Notes under the pieces: model-generated | What the model was told of the DNA's origin: nothing | The model's database searches: none | What the model saw: the letters and a program-made list of their open reading frames with translations, nothing else | Position numbers and translations under genes: made by a program | Assembly (NCBI GenBank): GCA_010909165.1 | Contig: VJWM01000025.1 | Location: forward strand, 2,790,001 to 2,854,000 | DNA length: 64,000 nt | Direction: 5' to 3' | DNA from: Anthoceros angustus | Taxonomy: Eukaryota > Streptophyta > Anthocerotopsida > Anthocerotales > Anthocerotaceae | In this document: piece by piece, positions 43,077 to 56,449 of the stretch | How the letters are laid out: every line of letters begins with the position of its first letter | Position numbering within the stretch: position 1 is the stretch's first letter

Positions 43077-45974
43077 CGTGAGCGACTTGGTCTTGTAAAT
43101 CCCTTCTCTTTGGGCTCCGGCCGTGTGTGGGTTAGGGCCCCCCCCTCCGTCTTCAGTAGTGTAGGTAGAGAGACTGGTGCTCCTTGCACTATCCAGAAAG
43201 CGAGACACTCTGAGAGCTCAATGACTCTTTAATCTATTATTTAGTGCCACCAGTTGCACACTTCCTTGATACTGGTAACATGCGGGAGTGTGCCTGTTTC
43301 TGGGTGATGAACAGGAGGGATCTTGGCGTCTTGAGCCATGATAATGCGAGGCTCAGTCGCCCGGCTCTCACAAATATTCTCTTCGAGGATGCCGGTCGTG
43401 CAGCTCCAGTGCACTACTATCTTCCTCCTTAACTAGATCGACTGTCCCAAAGCCCCCTGCACTTCTGCTCGTGCACAAGGCTGCCTTTAGAACGGCCTCG
43501 ATCGTGCATCCCAATCCCTTGTCGTTGGATTACATGTTGGGGGAGTTGAGACAACTCATCACACATGAACCAACACCTACAAACAAATCCGGGAACCAGA
43601 TCCGGCAGAAGCACAGCGTCTGTCGTGCTTAACTTGGTGCTATGCACCGTTGCGTTGGTGCTCCCGACGTTGCATTCCCGGCGACATCATTATATGCACA
43701 TCAATTGTCAAGAGCGGGTGCAGAGGATGTTGGATGGTTCTTTATCATCGGTGAGAAGACTTAAGAAGAGAACGTACTTGCCTCCACGTAACAACGTCAA
43801 AGGGACTACCAAGCCAAATCTCAGCGCAACAAGTTAGCACTGAAGACTTGAAATCCACAGTGATTTCACCTCCGGGCTCACGGCCGTGACTACAATTGTA
43901 GTACAGGACAGAGCAGTAGGCCTAGGCCTCCAAGCAGGTAAGCCTCCACCTGCCGCCCTCTGTTTCTTCGCAGACCAGTTCCACCCTCGTTATTTGTTAC
44001 AATCTCTGAAACTTCTGGTGTCGACGCCTCTAGGCTACTGCACTGTGCACACGACCGGACTGTATCACAAGCAAAAGCCTCTCGGCTATTGGAGTAATCT
44101 TTCACGGCCAATGCGATTCTGTTATAAGGTTCCTTACTGGCGACTGTAGTTGGTCGAAATTTTCAAATTGCCCTAATCCTCTTCGATTAATTTAAACCAG
44201 GTTCTGTTAAAGTTGCTCAGACTTAGCGGGGCCCACACTTACCTACGCGCACGCAGATGGGCAAGGTAAGGGCATGGTTATTGTTTCATACATACACCAT
44301 TGAGGACTCTACCTCATTCTCGCATAAATGCTACGGCAGGTACATGGGTATGGGTACATACACATGGAGATTCTGCGTGGGCCTACATATCCACATCAAT
44401 TGGTGAGACATAAGGGCATATGAACATTTGCTTCTGGGGACATATCGATGTCAGTACAGCAAGGACTGAATACTACACTTCATAGCAATTGAGGTTGCTT
44501 CGACAACCCTCACAAGAACTATCGGCAATGGCGTTCCGACCTTCACTCCAGACAATCACTCCTGCACAGAAGACCAAGCTTGGTACGGACACACAAGGGG
44601 GTTGTTGGCTCTAGCGCCAGGGAGGGGTTGATGGCCTGAACAGTGGGCGTAAGGATATAAGCACTTGGCTTGTTCCCGATGAGATTGCCATGTACATCTG
44701 ATTACAATATCAATATATAGGATGATCAGGGCATCCACACACACGCTTAAGTTATGGCAACAGCCTCGCAAACTGTGGGCAAACACATCTCCCAATATCT
44801 AGCCTCTAAAAATCTTGGATACCCGCTCACACATGCTTGGCATTCATGGCCATTCTAGACACTAAAGAAATGTTGAAGAAACTCCTGCCTTAACAGTTCC
44901 AATCCTTTTAACATTAAAAAGCCATTACCCAAGATATGGTTCAAGGAAGTCTTTGTCATGGCATGGACTAGTCTATAAGCGGGATCAAAAGACACATAGA
45001 ATAACTTGACACATGAGTAAAACTGGTAGAGTATGTGCGAATGCATGCAAGAATGGCATGGATGTGGAATGTCATGTGATGGATGTGCATATGATATGGT
45101 GATACATACATACATGATATGTGTGAGGATGATAGCATGTGGCCTATGACATGTGTATAGAAACTCAAGTTAGGGCATGGACTTTCATAAGCCAAGAAGA
45201 AAAGAAACGTGGGATAAAGAAACTCCTAAAATCAGCATGTCTCGCATTCCCATGTGCCGTTTTCACCCTTACTTCACACATACACAATTAATAGTTGAGC
45301 ATTACCGGTAAAATTTTCAAATAATATCTTATTATTTATATAATTATTTATCTTATTATATTCTATTTAATCAAAATTACTTCCCATCTATAATAAGATG
45401 GGTTCACATAGCTCTTCACTCATATAGCCCTTTCAAGCTCACACAACTCTTTACCCATAGAGCCCTACACTCATACCCAGAAGTATATTCTAGTGATGCT
45501 AGAATGCAAACTAGTGTGTACAAGATTTACAACTAACCTCAATATGCCCAATGCACTCAAATCGAGTCTTTTCACCCATTTTTTTTTTCACATTGTACAC
45601 TATTTTTGTATAACACTATTTCACGTCAAGGTATCCTTGTGTAGCGAATTTTGTCATCTACCTTATAGAAAATGTATCGGGTCGAAACGCCAAAGGATCT
45701 TTAAAAACTCACAGACCCCTCAAGAAATGGAAAGCCATTAATATATGGATACCCCTCAAGAAACGGAAGCCATTACTATGTGGGTATTGATCCCTACAGA
45801 TTTTTAGTACATTAGAAAAGCCTATTCTTAGATTATGTTTCTTATTTTTCAGTTGGCCTCATTAGGGCTGAAAATATTAAATAAGTAATGTAGCGGTCTG
45901 TGAGACTTGCTTGGAAACTTAGAAAACTAATTCCTTGAGGCTTAAGAAAGAATATTTTTTGGAGAAGAAGAAAT
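43077..45974. other. No supported gene
   Basis: Moderately AT-rich, with short open frames lacking any recognisable motif. A small duplicated phrase, acccctcaagaaa...ggaaagccatta, occurs at about 45715 and 45751. Nothing else stands out. Confidence 0.5.
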
Positions 45975-46190
45975 CCTTTGTTTGTAAGGGGTTAGGGAAG
46001 ACCTAAAGGATACTTTGTAATACATTGTCAGTTATCTATGAGACAACAGAGTGTTGAGATTGATTGTAGCTCTGAGAGCTTGAGACAAGAGAGTTGTGTG
46101 CCGAAAACTCAGGTGAGTAGATGACTAGTGCTCTCAAATCTACTTTCGTTATCCATTGTTCAGAGTGTGTTTGTTGTGTTATGGTTTCAC
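45975..46190 (+). repeat. Arm 1 of an inverted LTR-like repeat
   Basis: Contains aaggggtt, gatactttgtaata, agtgttgagattg, gagagttgtgtgccgaaaa and gactagtgctctcaaat. These appear in the same order on the opposite strand at 46690-46890 with scattered differences. Confidence 0.6.
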
Positions 46191-46559
46191 AACTTGTCTA
46201 CTTGCTACAATTGGTCTACACAAAGGGGTCTCTACTTGTGGTCTCCAAGTAGAGGTCTGATTTCTATTCTAAACATTATCTAATTAGGACAAAGTAGAAA
46301 CGAGAGAAGGCTACCATCTTAAAGGTAACTGTTATTGGAAAGCCTGTCATGGAAGCACTACTACTTGTGAGATCAAAAGGTTAAGTCATTTCACCTCGAC
46401 TGAAGATGAGTAGGGTCTCCGGCAACATCCTACGTCATTCCTTGTAGGCTTAACTTTCATGTTGACTAGTGGTAGTGCTTCCGCTATAGGCTTTTCTATT
46501 CTGCTTTTTGGTCACTTGGATCGTCCATCTCTGGCTGAATAATAACTAAGGCATATCAA

Positions 46560-46576
46560 ACGTTTACTCTAATACC
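46560..46576 (-). other. Possible reverse-oriented Copia primer-binding site
   Basis: The minus strand reads tatggtattagag, close to the Copia tRNA-Met primer site, and lies next to the inner end of the second inverted-repeat arm. Confidence 0.45.
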
Positions 46577-46890
46577 ATAATTATAATTGACCCCCATTGT
46601 GAAGACAAATTATGGCAAGCAATAGTTCTATTAGAACTCCACATAGCCCAATGTCTCACAAAGACTGACTAGCCCCCTATTGCTATATTTTATCATAGGT
46701 AATAAAAAGTAAATTGGAGAGCACTAGCCATCTAATCAGGTGAACTTTTGGCACACAACCCTCTTCGAGCTCTCAACACTAGGGTCCCTTTAATCTCAAC
46801 ACTCTAAGTTCTGATAACCAATTCACATGACGTATGAGAAAGTATCCCTTTCGCCTGCCCCAACCCCTTATACAAAAAGGTGTCATGTTG
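46577..46890 (-). repeat. Arm 2 of the inverted LTR-like repeat
   Basis: Reverse complement of the 45975-46190 arm over about 200 bases (46690-46890). The part next to the primer-site-like sequence could be the end of a reverse-oriented LTR. The total relic lacks any gag or pol coding. Confidence 0.5.
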
Positions 46891-49250
46891 TTCAACAACA
46901 TAGCTATCCATAGTCCTAAGCACAACTCCTAGGCTAGGCAAAATTGGGAAGTGGATAGTTGCCTACTAAGATGGATGCATAGACTAATCTAGAAGCTAAA
47001 GTCTATGAACCGGAATAACAAAAATGCACCCTCCTCCATAGCAAAAGCCCTATTAGAACATCGAACTTGTAAAAGATAAAGGTGTAGATTGAGTATGAAA
47101 GACAAATATTAGGAATCCTCCTGACTTGGGTTTTATATATGTATATATATATGTATAGCTGTTCCCATTTTTCGGTATTAGCTAACAAACTCTTGAGGAC
47201 ATATATTCCAATTGTTTGCTGTGAGCCGCAAAGATAGGAAGCGATAGAGGTCAAATGCGATTTGTGTGGAGTGCATGCCCTCATCCTAGCTGTGAGGATG
47301 GCTCTTGGTGGCATGGTGGTTGTATAAATGAGTAGGGTTGTCAAGCCCTAACTAAGCAAAAGGCCAACACCCAAGCCCAGTTTTGAACATATGGACAGTC
47401 TTTGCGTGATAGTATTGTCTCACCCAGGCCTTTCCCTTGCCTTTCAATCCAGTATTTTGTATCTGATCGCTATTTCGCATGTGCATATTGACCGTGAAGT
47501 CTTGATTTTAAGTGTGTGTGCATAGCCATTTATGCACACTAGGTTGTTTTGGACGTACATGCCTCTTTGCTAGAGGACAAGCAGCCAGGCATCAGCCTAT
47601 CTTTCCTTGTCACACATAGCTTCGTCGTAGCTTGTATCAATGATATTTACGGTGTTTGCATACCTTCATGAGTGCAGGTATGAGACGTTTAGTGGCATAT
47701 CAACAATCTTATGAGAAGAAGAAAGGTCTAACCCATGTTTAGTTTTGTAGGTCTAGCCTGAACCACTTGGTCTTGAGAGACAGCCCTAAAGCAGGCTAGA
47801 GCCAAGATCCATACCCACATCCCACAACTGGCACCCCCGGTGAGACCTGCTGCAGAGTAGCAAGCATGACTGAGTTTATCGATCCTATGTGGCATGTGTA
47901 GATTGCTTGGCTGACCTCCTTGTTTATCGGGTGGGTCGAACTTCCAATTTCTTGATAAGGTGTGGTGATACGATTTTGGTGGCGTGACTTTAGGTGCTGT
48001 TGTTCAGGGTTGAAACAAAGGCTTGAAGCCTGCTGCCATGCTGAATAACGCGCTCACCAACTTCAAGTTGCTACGTCTATGTCGGGATTTCTTGCATGGA
48101 TTTAAGTTTCGAAGGAGAACTTGTCTGCATGAGAAGTTTTCCCTATAAGAAGATATATTGTGTTGAGGTTTAAGAAGTACCACAATGTCTCCAACTTTTG
48201 AGGAAGCTTGTTTGAAAGGGGATGAAGAAGGGATTCATCAACTATTGACGTGGGCTCCCATGCCTAATGGGTGAGCTCCTTGTCTTGATCAGGGGAGCTA
48301 CGTGCCCAAGGGGCATGGCCTAGGGTGTGCTAGTTGTGAGGCGAGGGCGCCTCACAAACGTAGGAGGAGGTGGCCAGCCATCTTTAGCGCACTCCTCTCG
48401 AAACAGCAAGTGCCCCTCAACAAACGGGATAATTTCGGAAGGTTGGATTTTTGTGGAGGGATGAGCCCAATGATCCAAGCAAGCGGTGATCCCTCCTGCC
48501 CAAGCTGTGACTTAAAACCAGGAGCTGCATATATTTGCTCAAGCGGAGGGTATCAACCAGCTTCTCTTCCTCACGTTGCTGTGAGTGGAAGCTGTGCTAC
48601 CATCTGATTGTGGACGCTCCTCGTCATGTCCTAGTAGCGTGTGTAGTTGTCTCACCCCCATTGCCTCCTATCTGCCTGCCCATGAGCTCGTTGGAAGGAG
48701 TACTTAGTTGATAAGTGGTTTTGTCAGATAGGTACATGTGTGGGCTTTAGTTGCAAGTTGGGTAGTTGCATTTTCATGCATCGCTTCCTCCTTGTATTCC
48801 ATGTAGCTGGAGAACTAGAGTGAGGAGCTCTTGCCAACAGCCCATCTGTATCATTACTAGGGATTACAAGCTTATGTATTACAAATGTGTTTTGTAAAGT
48901 AATGCCAATATTGTCCGGCCGTGTTGAATTCCAGTGACGTATAAGTGAAGGGCTGTCTACGTTTTGCCCTTAAGTGTAAGTGAAGGGCTGTCTACGTTTT
49001 GCCCTTAAGTGAGAACGACATCTCACATGTACAAAAAGCTTGTTTTCATAAACCATTGCTTGTGTAAAAACTGGCAATACCCCTTCATTGGTAAGGAGTA
49101 ACATATGTATACTGGGGTTAGCTATTTAGGTGGAAGGTTCACAATACGCAAACCCGGTACAAACTGCAATATGCAGTACATATGCGCCTTTAGGCAGGCC
49201 GGATAGCGGGAGCTGTATATTGCTACTATACAATTGTCTATGCAAATGCG
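46891..49250. other. No supported gene
   Basis: No motif-bearing open frame. The only structure seen is a direct tandem duplication of a 35-base unit (gtgaagggctgtctacgttt plus tgcccttaagt) at about 48942-49011. Confidence 0.5.
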
Positions 49251-52200
49251 CTACGGAAGGATAGATCTGTAAGCAGAAAGATGGCCTTCGACTGCGGTCG
49301 AGTCCCATGACACGTCAGCGGTCATGCCATTCCTTTGCAGAGTAGTCCAGGCTTCTGGATTCTGACTCTGCAAATGGAGAGGCTGGTCATGAGAACACCA
49401 TAGCAAAAGCAGATGAGCCCCGCACTACAGGCGCTGACAAGGAATACTGACCTGAAGATCCAAGGCGCGACGTAAAGCAGAGGAAACGTCTGGTCCTGTG
49501 TTGGAGTAGAATGTGAATCCTGTCCTCTTGGACATGTCTTGGCTGGTGTCATTCACATCAACGACGCTGCCATGATACCCACAGTTAGAATACAGACAGT
49601 GCTAGAAGCATCACCAACGAATCCACAGGTAGCCACGTGATGCATGTCTGTCGATGATCTCAAAAAGTTGCAGACCTGCCCTGCTGACCGGCAATTTTCC
49701 TCGTCACTGGAAGGGCTCCATACTTCATGGCAATCAGCTGCAAATACGGGTGATGAGAGGATGAGGCCATCCGTCACCAGCTCTCGAGTATTTTTCTAAC
49801 AGATAGATACTGAAGGAAGAATATACTAACAGGTGACTGATCCGTTGGTTCCAGGACAGAAGCACAAACGAAAATATCACTTGCAGCCATAACCAAGTGC
49901 ACAAGTGCATCATTGTACTTCAGCGCAAACCCAGCGTTTAGAGTCTGAAATGCAGAAACCGGAAGCAGTTAGCATTCTAGTAACTACCCAAGGGGTAAGA
50001 TCTACAACCCAGAAACATCACCATGGAGCCCATTCTGCATATTTACCTTGCAATCTCTCTGAAGATCCTCGAGAACCAGCTGTATTCGTGGACTCTTACT
50101 TGCACCGACGAATACAAACTGCAAGCACAGAGTTTCATCTGAGAAATCAGTGGCTACAATGACTAACATATTACCTCCATAAGTCAAAAAGAGACCGACC
50201 TGAATACGTCTTTCTAACGCGCAGTCCAATGCTGCCTTAACCAATGCCAGCTCCAATTCCGACACCTGAGGCACTATGCAGCCCACCTGCATTTGCAAAT
50301 GTCCAGCTTCACTCCGTCCAGAGCCTCACCATAGGGATGTGATAACACAGACACCTTGTACTAAAGTCCTCACCAGTGGTTCATCCAATTCTGATGCTGG
50401 AAGCGACAAGAACTGTCTCAAGTCCACCTTGCAACGAGCCTTCCCAGAAAGATCGTCAATTGAAAAAGTCCAAGGGAGCAGGCTATCTTTGGCCGGGTTC
50501 CAGACAGACTCATCCAAACCGTTGAATATTCCAACAACTTTGTTTCTGCCATCAGCCAGAGCTTCAGAATGAAAGTTACAACTGAAACATCCCCAACGTA
50601 TTGTTCAGGGGAAACAATCAAAGTATCAACACTCACTTATTTGAAATGAGTGTCGCATCAAGGCCATGACCAAACTCGCGAGTCATAGAGTCCCTCAAAT
50701 AAATCGGAGAGACTGTGGTGACTTTGTTAGAGTACACAATACCTCCCTGAATCCACGTGAATACTCAAGTTGATGAAATTGAAGATGCAACACCTCCACA
50801 AATGTTGATTTATAGACAGTAGCAGTTCACCGCAAGGACTCACTTTCAAAATGTTCACATATCTGGGCTCCAGGTTGTCTTGCAATCGATCAGCTCGGTG
50901 CAATTGCAGTGGATCAAGACCACATAGAGCAAGTTTTTGAGGTTCTTGGAGGCACTGCAGACCAAAGTCTTCAAGATTTTGCAACATCTCATTCGTACAA
51001 GCCAAAGGTGTACCTCCAGCTCCTTATACATCTACCCTGCACGGACGAGCTTAACAGGAATTACCTGATACTTGAAATTGTGGCAGGTGAACACGACACG
51101 GGTACTTCCAAGACCCTGAAACAGACATCGTGCAACTCAGATACGCATACAATACATCATTCTCATTCAATGACAATACATCACTCAACCAAAGTCTGAA
51201 TCAACAAAAGTATGAGGACCTGATTAGCATAGATGTCCCAAAACAGAGGGGCAACGGCGGCAGTCTGCCAATTGTGTAGATGTAGTACGTTAGGCTGTTT
51301 TCCAGACTTCAGGAGGTATTCTAGTGATGCTCTTGAGAAATAAGCAAACCTGCGAACCCATACGTGTTATAACGGAAAGCAGAACGTGTAGCTGCTAGTT
51401 AGCCTGCAAGCATCTCTGGGAAGGTGTCGTAACTTCAGGACCAAACTGGGAGCTCAGTCTAGGGTCCATTTGCTTACCTCTCAAAGTCATCTTCATAGTC
51501 ATAAAGCTTAGAACGAGAGAACCACCCACTTGGATGCAAAGGCTCGAAGAAAGTGACAGGAATGCCATACACAGTTCTGCAAAAAGAACAAGACGATGAA
51601 AGGGACTTACGAACAAGAGGGACCAGAAAACAGAGCGTGGAAGATCAAGACCGGGGGCCTCCATCACATCATTAAGTGAACCCAGACACAAAGGACCGGT
51701 CCGAGGTGTGTGAAGCAAGCTTTTCCCACAAACATCATACCCTGTCCACAGCTTGTTCTTATGCCACCCTCCAGCAAAAAATGAGTACAGATCCGCTTTG
51801 ATCTCCGTCAGATTGTTGACCTGGCTCAAATCCAGTGACTCGTACCTGCAACACATGACGTTCCAGATTACGCTTCCCATCTGTGCATAGCATTCCAACT
51901 CAGCATCAAGAAACAGGAACATTTTGAAACCACTAGTACATCAAGACCGTAGAAATCTAGATAGATTATGAAATCCGTACCACAAGGTACACTTACTTTG
52001 GCAGAAAGACCTCCACTAGATGACCTTTGCGTTGCAGAGCACGACACAAGGAAGTTATGTAAGTTGCAAGGTTCCCAGACACCGCAACTGGATGCATCTC
52101 TGTACAAATGTGTACAATATGTAATTTCTGCCTGCACCAAAGCCAAATCATGAAAATACCAAAACAACCCACCAACGTTGAAAGACACTGACAAGTCGCT

Positions 52201-53195
52201 ACGTTTCTCCTGCACTATCCAGTCCCAAATCCAGTCTGCTTTCACTTTCACCACACTCATGGGCAATACCTTCGGCCTTGGTCCAATAGCATTAGGATTT
52301 GACTGGCTAGATCCCTTTCATCCGCTATATCTTGTGCTGATAGCTTGGCAAAGTGTTCAGCAGCTTCCACATCCCTAGTACAGACAAGCCTTCGCAGAGC
52401 TTTTCCCTGATCGATCTTGATGGCGCCTGTCATTATCAGGGCATCTATCTGCTGGAGGAGTTCACTCCACACAGCTGCTGGGAATGACGACTCACTGAAT
52501 TCTCTCCGACCTGCAGTTCGAAGTTTAGATGGATACATTTCCACATTTCTCCTGCATAAAAAGGGTATCTCAAAAAAGTCCTTGACAAGGACCATACCTT
52601 GGGTAGCGGAAGCAAGTTCTGTAGCCCGTATTTTGCCCTGCAGAACATCACATTCAGCAACAGCGGCCTGATTCTCTGCCTCCAATTGCGCTACTCTGGC
52701 AAGCAGCAACTCTTTGTCCCTCTCACTCCGCTGCAACTCTTCCACTGCCATCAACCGCTGCTTGTTGAGCTGCAGTATGTCTGCGAGGAACGCGACAAGG
52801 TCAAGCTAGGGACGACGTCATACGGAGAGCGTGCAAACAGCGCAAAGTGCGAATTAAAGCTCACTTTGTTGGGCATCATTGAACAACTTCACCAGGTCCC
52901 CGTTGGTGGGTACTTTCATCTTCTCCTGAGCGGAATCAGGTAACTGCACACGACGTTTGGGAACTACGCTTAACGTCCACAGTTCCAGCGCTTGACAATT
53001 AGAATAGCGAAACAACAACCCACACGTACCTTCAAAGCTTGAATACCATTTCCTACACCCCTCCTGCCAAATCAACAATGCAACACTTCAAAACACTGTG
53101 TGTGCCTATTTGCCACGGAGTGCGTCTGTCTCATCCCTTCCAGCTGCGGCGTTCACATTCAGAAATTCATCGGCTAATGCTCGTCGAGCTCATAC
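49251..53195 (-). CDS. Starch-synthase-IV/V-like glycosyltransferase with altered motifs (at least 18 exons, 5' end unresolved)
   Basis: Exons on the minus strand include 53052-53030, 52925-52865, 52780-52598, 52510-52270, 52131-51997, 51845-51741, 51576-51478, 51349-51220, 51115-51065, about 50988-50844, 50746-50637, 50545-50374, 50286-50200, 50118-50047, 49944-49831, 49737-49676, 49566-49452 and 49367-49251. The coiled coil (NILQLNKQRLMAVEELQRSE) and the SELLQQIDALIMTGAIK segment match the SSIV N-half. The GT5 domain begins KLHIVHICTEMHPVAVSGNL, where active synthases have K-x-G-G-L; LHLHNWQTA and VVFTCHNFKYQ are kept. The GT1 half has NGLDESVWNPAKD, SVLEPTDQSP (usually EPCGL) and IAMKYGALPVTRK, and ends near VSWDST. 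Plant SSIV and SSV act in starch granule initiation; SSV is non-catalytic. The first exons and leader could not be defined. A 53052 exon joins in phase to one ending near 53110 (DETDAL). Confidence 0.85.
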
Positions 53196-55624
53196 GATGC
53201 GTACCATGAAACAGATGACGATGAGAGGCTCAGAAGCATTCTGTCCGACCCTGGCAAAACACGTCTCTGAGCTGCAGGGTGGAACCTTCAGGTGCAGGAG
53301 CTCAAGACCAGATGCAGGAGCTCGAAACCAGTTCCAGCACCTCACACAAATCAATTCCTTCTCCCTCTGCAGATGCTGGTCTGTTATTGGACAAATTTTG
53401 CCCAAAAATGGCGCCTACTTCAGACGACTCCTCCTGTCAGAAAACCAACGGTATCAGAGCTCCCGCGGCCCTCCACTGTGTCATATGTAGATGGAATTTC
53501 CAGGCCCCAGGGAGAGCGAACAACCTCATCCACCCCTATTATCTAAGCCTCCGTGTGGAAACCGCATTATTCACTAACGGGAATCGCAGAGGTCCCACAT
53601 GAAGCACGGTTGGTCTCTCTGTACATATGTATAAGCCTACACGTGCAAATATCTCATTGTCTAATTGCTGAAAATGACGACTGCAACTTTGTCTGGCACA
53701 CGACTGTTGTACATATGTACACACATACATACATAAGCAGCAAAATGCATGCATCCTGGCTGGATCGGAAAGGTATGGATGGGGCGAGACTGAAATTTTC
53801 ACCCTCCAGAATTGCATCTTCCATCCAGGTTTGCTCTCCTCGTGACACAGGAAGTACAGTAGTAACAATGAGCCTCCCAGGGAAACCTCTCTGCCGTTTT
53901 GACGATTACCGATTGTTCCGCTTATCAAAGGTGATGCGCATTCTGGGCCGGTCGTACAGGAGATTATCGGTAAAAGCATACATAACACAGGAGGGATATG
54001 GTAGATACAACACACTGGCTTTCAGACTGCAACCAGAAGAGTGTTTCAGCTCCTTGCCACTCTAGACCTTGAAGCTGGTTTATCAAAATGGTTGGATGGT
54101 GTTGCTCACCTCCAAGGAGTACTAGAGATTGCTCGAGATGCTTACTGAGCTGCTTGATATATTGTAGACGCAAGCAGCCTAGAAGCGCCGTTGCCCAAGT
54201 GTGCGACCTTGAGGAGCGAGGCCTTCTTTCAGTGTCCATGAGTGTTCATTTGGCAAGCTCGAACCTAACATTGGCCACGGAAGAAGCAGAGGGAATGACC
54301 ACAGCGAAGTCCGTAGACAAGGCCTACCTGTTCAGACCCCTGGCCAACTTAGTGCAGGTCTTACTCGGTACTTCAGCAAGGTAGATGTGGACGCACTATG
54401 ACGGTGGTTCGATGTTTTTAGGTCTCAAACCGAATGCAGAGCGATGTTAGACGGTAGACAACGAAGCAAATCGCACGAAACGCAAACCTTGGCGGCGAGA
54501 CGCAGTACGTTGGACGAGGGTTACGAACGGACACTTAGAGCAAGGCAAGTGGGAGAGACTCATGACGTGACAAAAATAGAGACTCATTCCATGCCAGGAA
54601 TTGGAAACATGTGAAGGCAGGAATCGGAAACCACCAGCACAGAGGAAAGAAGTCCAAACTGATCACGCAAAACTCCACCAAATTCTCACCAAAAACACTT
54701 TCAGTAGAAGATGAACGGAAGCCGTCCACGAGCCAATCGAGCCGTGCCCGGAACACAGTTTGTGCAACACACCACTGGCCCGGGTCGAAACGGCCTGGAC
54801 GCAGATGAGCCCTAGCAAACACGCGTTCCATGTCGGCTCAGGCTCCATGGTGAACCTATCTCAAGGAGCATGTGACCGTAGCACCCCGCAGGAGTCTCGA
54901 AACCGCAACCCTCACCCCAACCGGCATCAAATATCCCTTGAACGCGACGGGGACATGCGTCGCATGCTGAGGAAGGTGGGCAGGCTGCGGACAAGAGGAG
55001 CTTCAGAATGCGAGAATCCACTTCAGGCCGATGGAGCTGGAAAGACACTCTTCCTTTCCGCACCTGCACAGCTACAAGTTGGGGACGTTCTGGAAGTAAG
55101 ATAGTGGGGCCTGTGCCCTCCAGCGATTCCGGGACGAACTCGTCCGATCCTCAACAGCCATTTGCCGGAGTAGTTTTCAGCTCTTCGCTTCCATTCGGTT
55201 TAGGGTTTGGACCCTAGTGCTTGGTTGGTATGCTCGAGGGGGTGTCGTGGACCATATTCGCTTCTCTCTGTTTCCATCCATGTCGTACATCTGTGATCGA
55301 GGTTAATTCAATGGGTCCTTTGTGATCAAGAAACTACCTTGATAGGGTATTTCCATAGGCCCCTCTTTTGATGGGGTTTTATCATAGCAAGATCTTGGTA
55401 ACCAAAATCATCCTTCTCTTTGATATTATTGACCAAGAGTTCTTATTACCACTATACTCATACAAGGGAGGTTCAGTTGGTTTTCTCTCTCATTTTTATT
55501 TCGTTTGTGTTCTTTTGGTGATCTTTACATATCCATTATTTTGGAGTTATCCACATTATTGGATATTCATGTGATTTCACGTAAATTTTGGTTATCTCGA
55601 CTCTAACAGCCATATTTGGTACTA
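53196..55624. other. Unresolved region, possibly 5' exons or leader of the starch-synthase-like gene
   Basis: The minus strand has short open segments such as 53964-54239 (YIKQLSKHLEQSLVLLGG, helix-like) and 54812-55069, which may hold upstream exons or a transit peptide. I could not link them with convincing splice sites and phase. An atgtacacacatacatacat repeat lies near 53715. 55230-55624 is AT-rich without features. Confidence 0.35.
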
Positions 55625-55945
55625 TACATCTCTACTCACTCCTTGCTCTTAATTATGCTACCAATCGAGGATCCCGCAAAAACTCTTAATGTTCCTACCA
55701 ATTATGGATCCGCTAGGAGAAATTCATAATAGACCTCCATATTGCCAGTGAGGGTCCTCACTCCTTGTTCTTAATTCTTCTTCCAATTGTGGGTCCGTTG
55801 GAAGAAATCGACCTTCATGTTGTTAGTGTGGGTCCTTGTTCTCGATTCTCCTACTATTTGTGATGGATCTCCATATTGTCAGTGCTAGGTCCTCATTCCT
55901 TGCTCGTAATTCTCCTACCAATTGTGATAGACCTCCATATTGTCA
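55625..55945 (+). repeat. Degenerate tandem repeat (~75-110 bp units)
   Basis: Phrases such as ctcactccttgctcttaatt, ctaccaattgtgggtcc and gacctccatattgtcagtg recur three to four times with changes. Confidence 0.6.
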
Positions 55946-55967
55946 TTGTTGCCACTGCTTGAAGAGT

Positions 55968-56238
55968 ATACATCTTCAATGTGTGCATCACCTATATCTT
56001 GATCCCCATGCAAACATAATTGAGATCTTCAATTTGTGCACCACTTATATCTTGATCCCCACGATGGTGGATTGCTTGACGATGATGATATGGTCAATAG
56101 GGCTACATCTTCAATGTGTGCATCACCTATATCTCGATCCCCATGCAAACATTATTGAGATCTTCAATTTGTGCACCACCTATATCTTGATCCCCACGAT
56201 GGTGGATTGCATGACGATGATGATATGGTCAATAGGGC
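55968..56238 (+). repeat. 135-bp direct tandem duplication
   Basis: Two near-identical head-to-tail units starting catcttcaatgtgtgcatca. Each unit itself contains two related halves (cacctatatcttgatcccca occurs four times), so it is a four-part array. Confidence 0.9.
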
Positions 56239-56449
56239 CTCATTGCAGCAAATAACCAACTGAACTAGCTGATAAGGCTTGGTTGCCCAAGTGTTGCCTT
56301 TCTTGAACCCAAGGTAGAACATTGGGTTGAACTCATTTCTCTATAATAGTGAATCTATGGACACGGACACACGCTGCCCTTTACGGACACAATGTTAGAT
56401 AACAGCTTCTACCTTTCTCTATTTTTATTGAATCTAATTTTCTAGTTAA

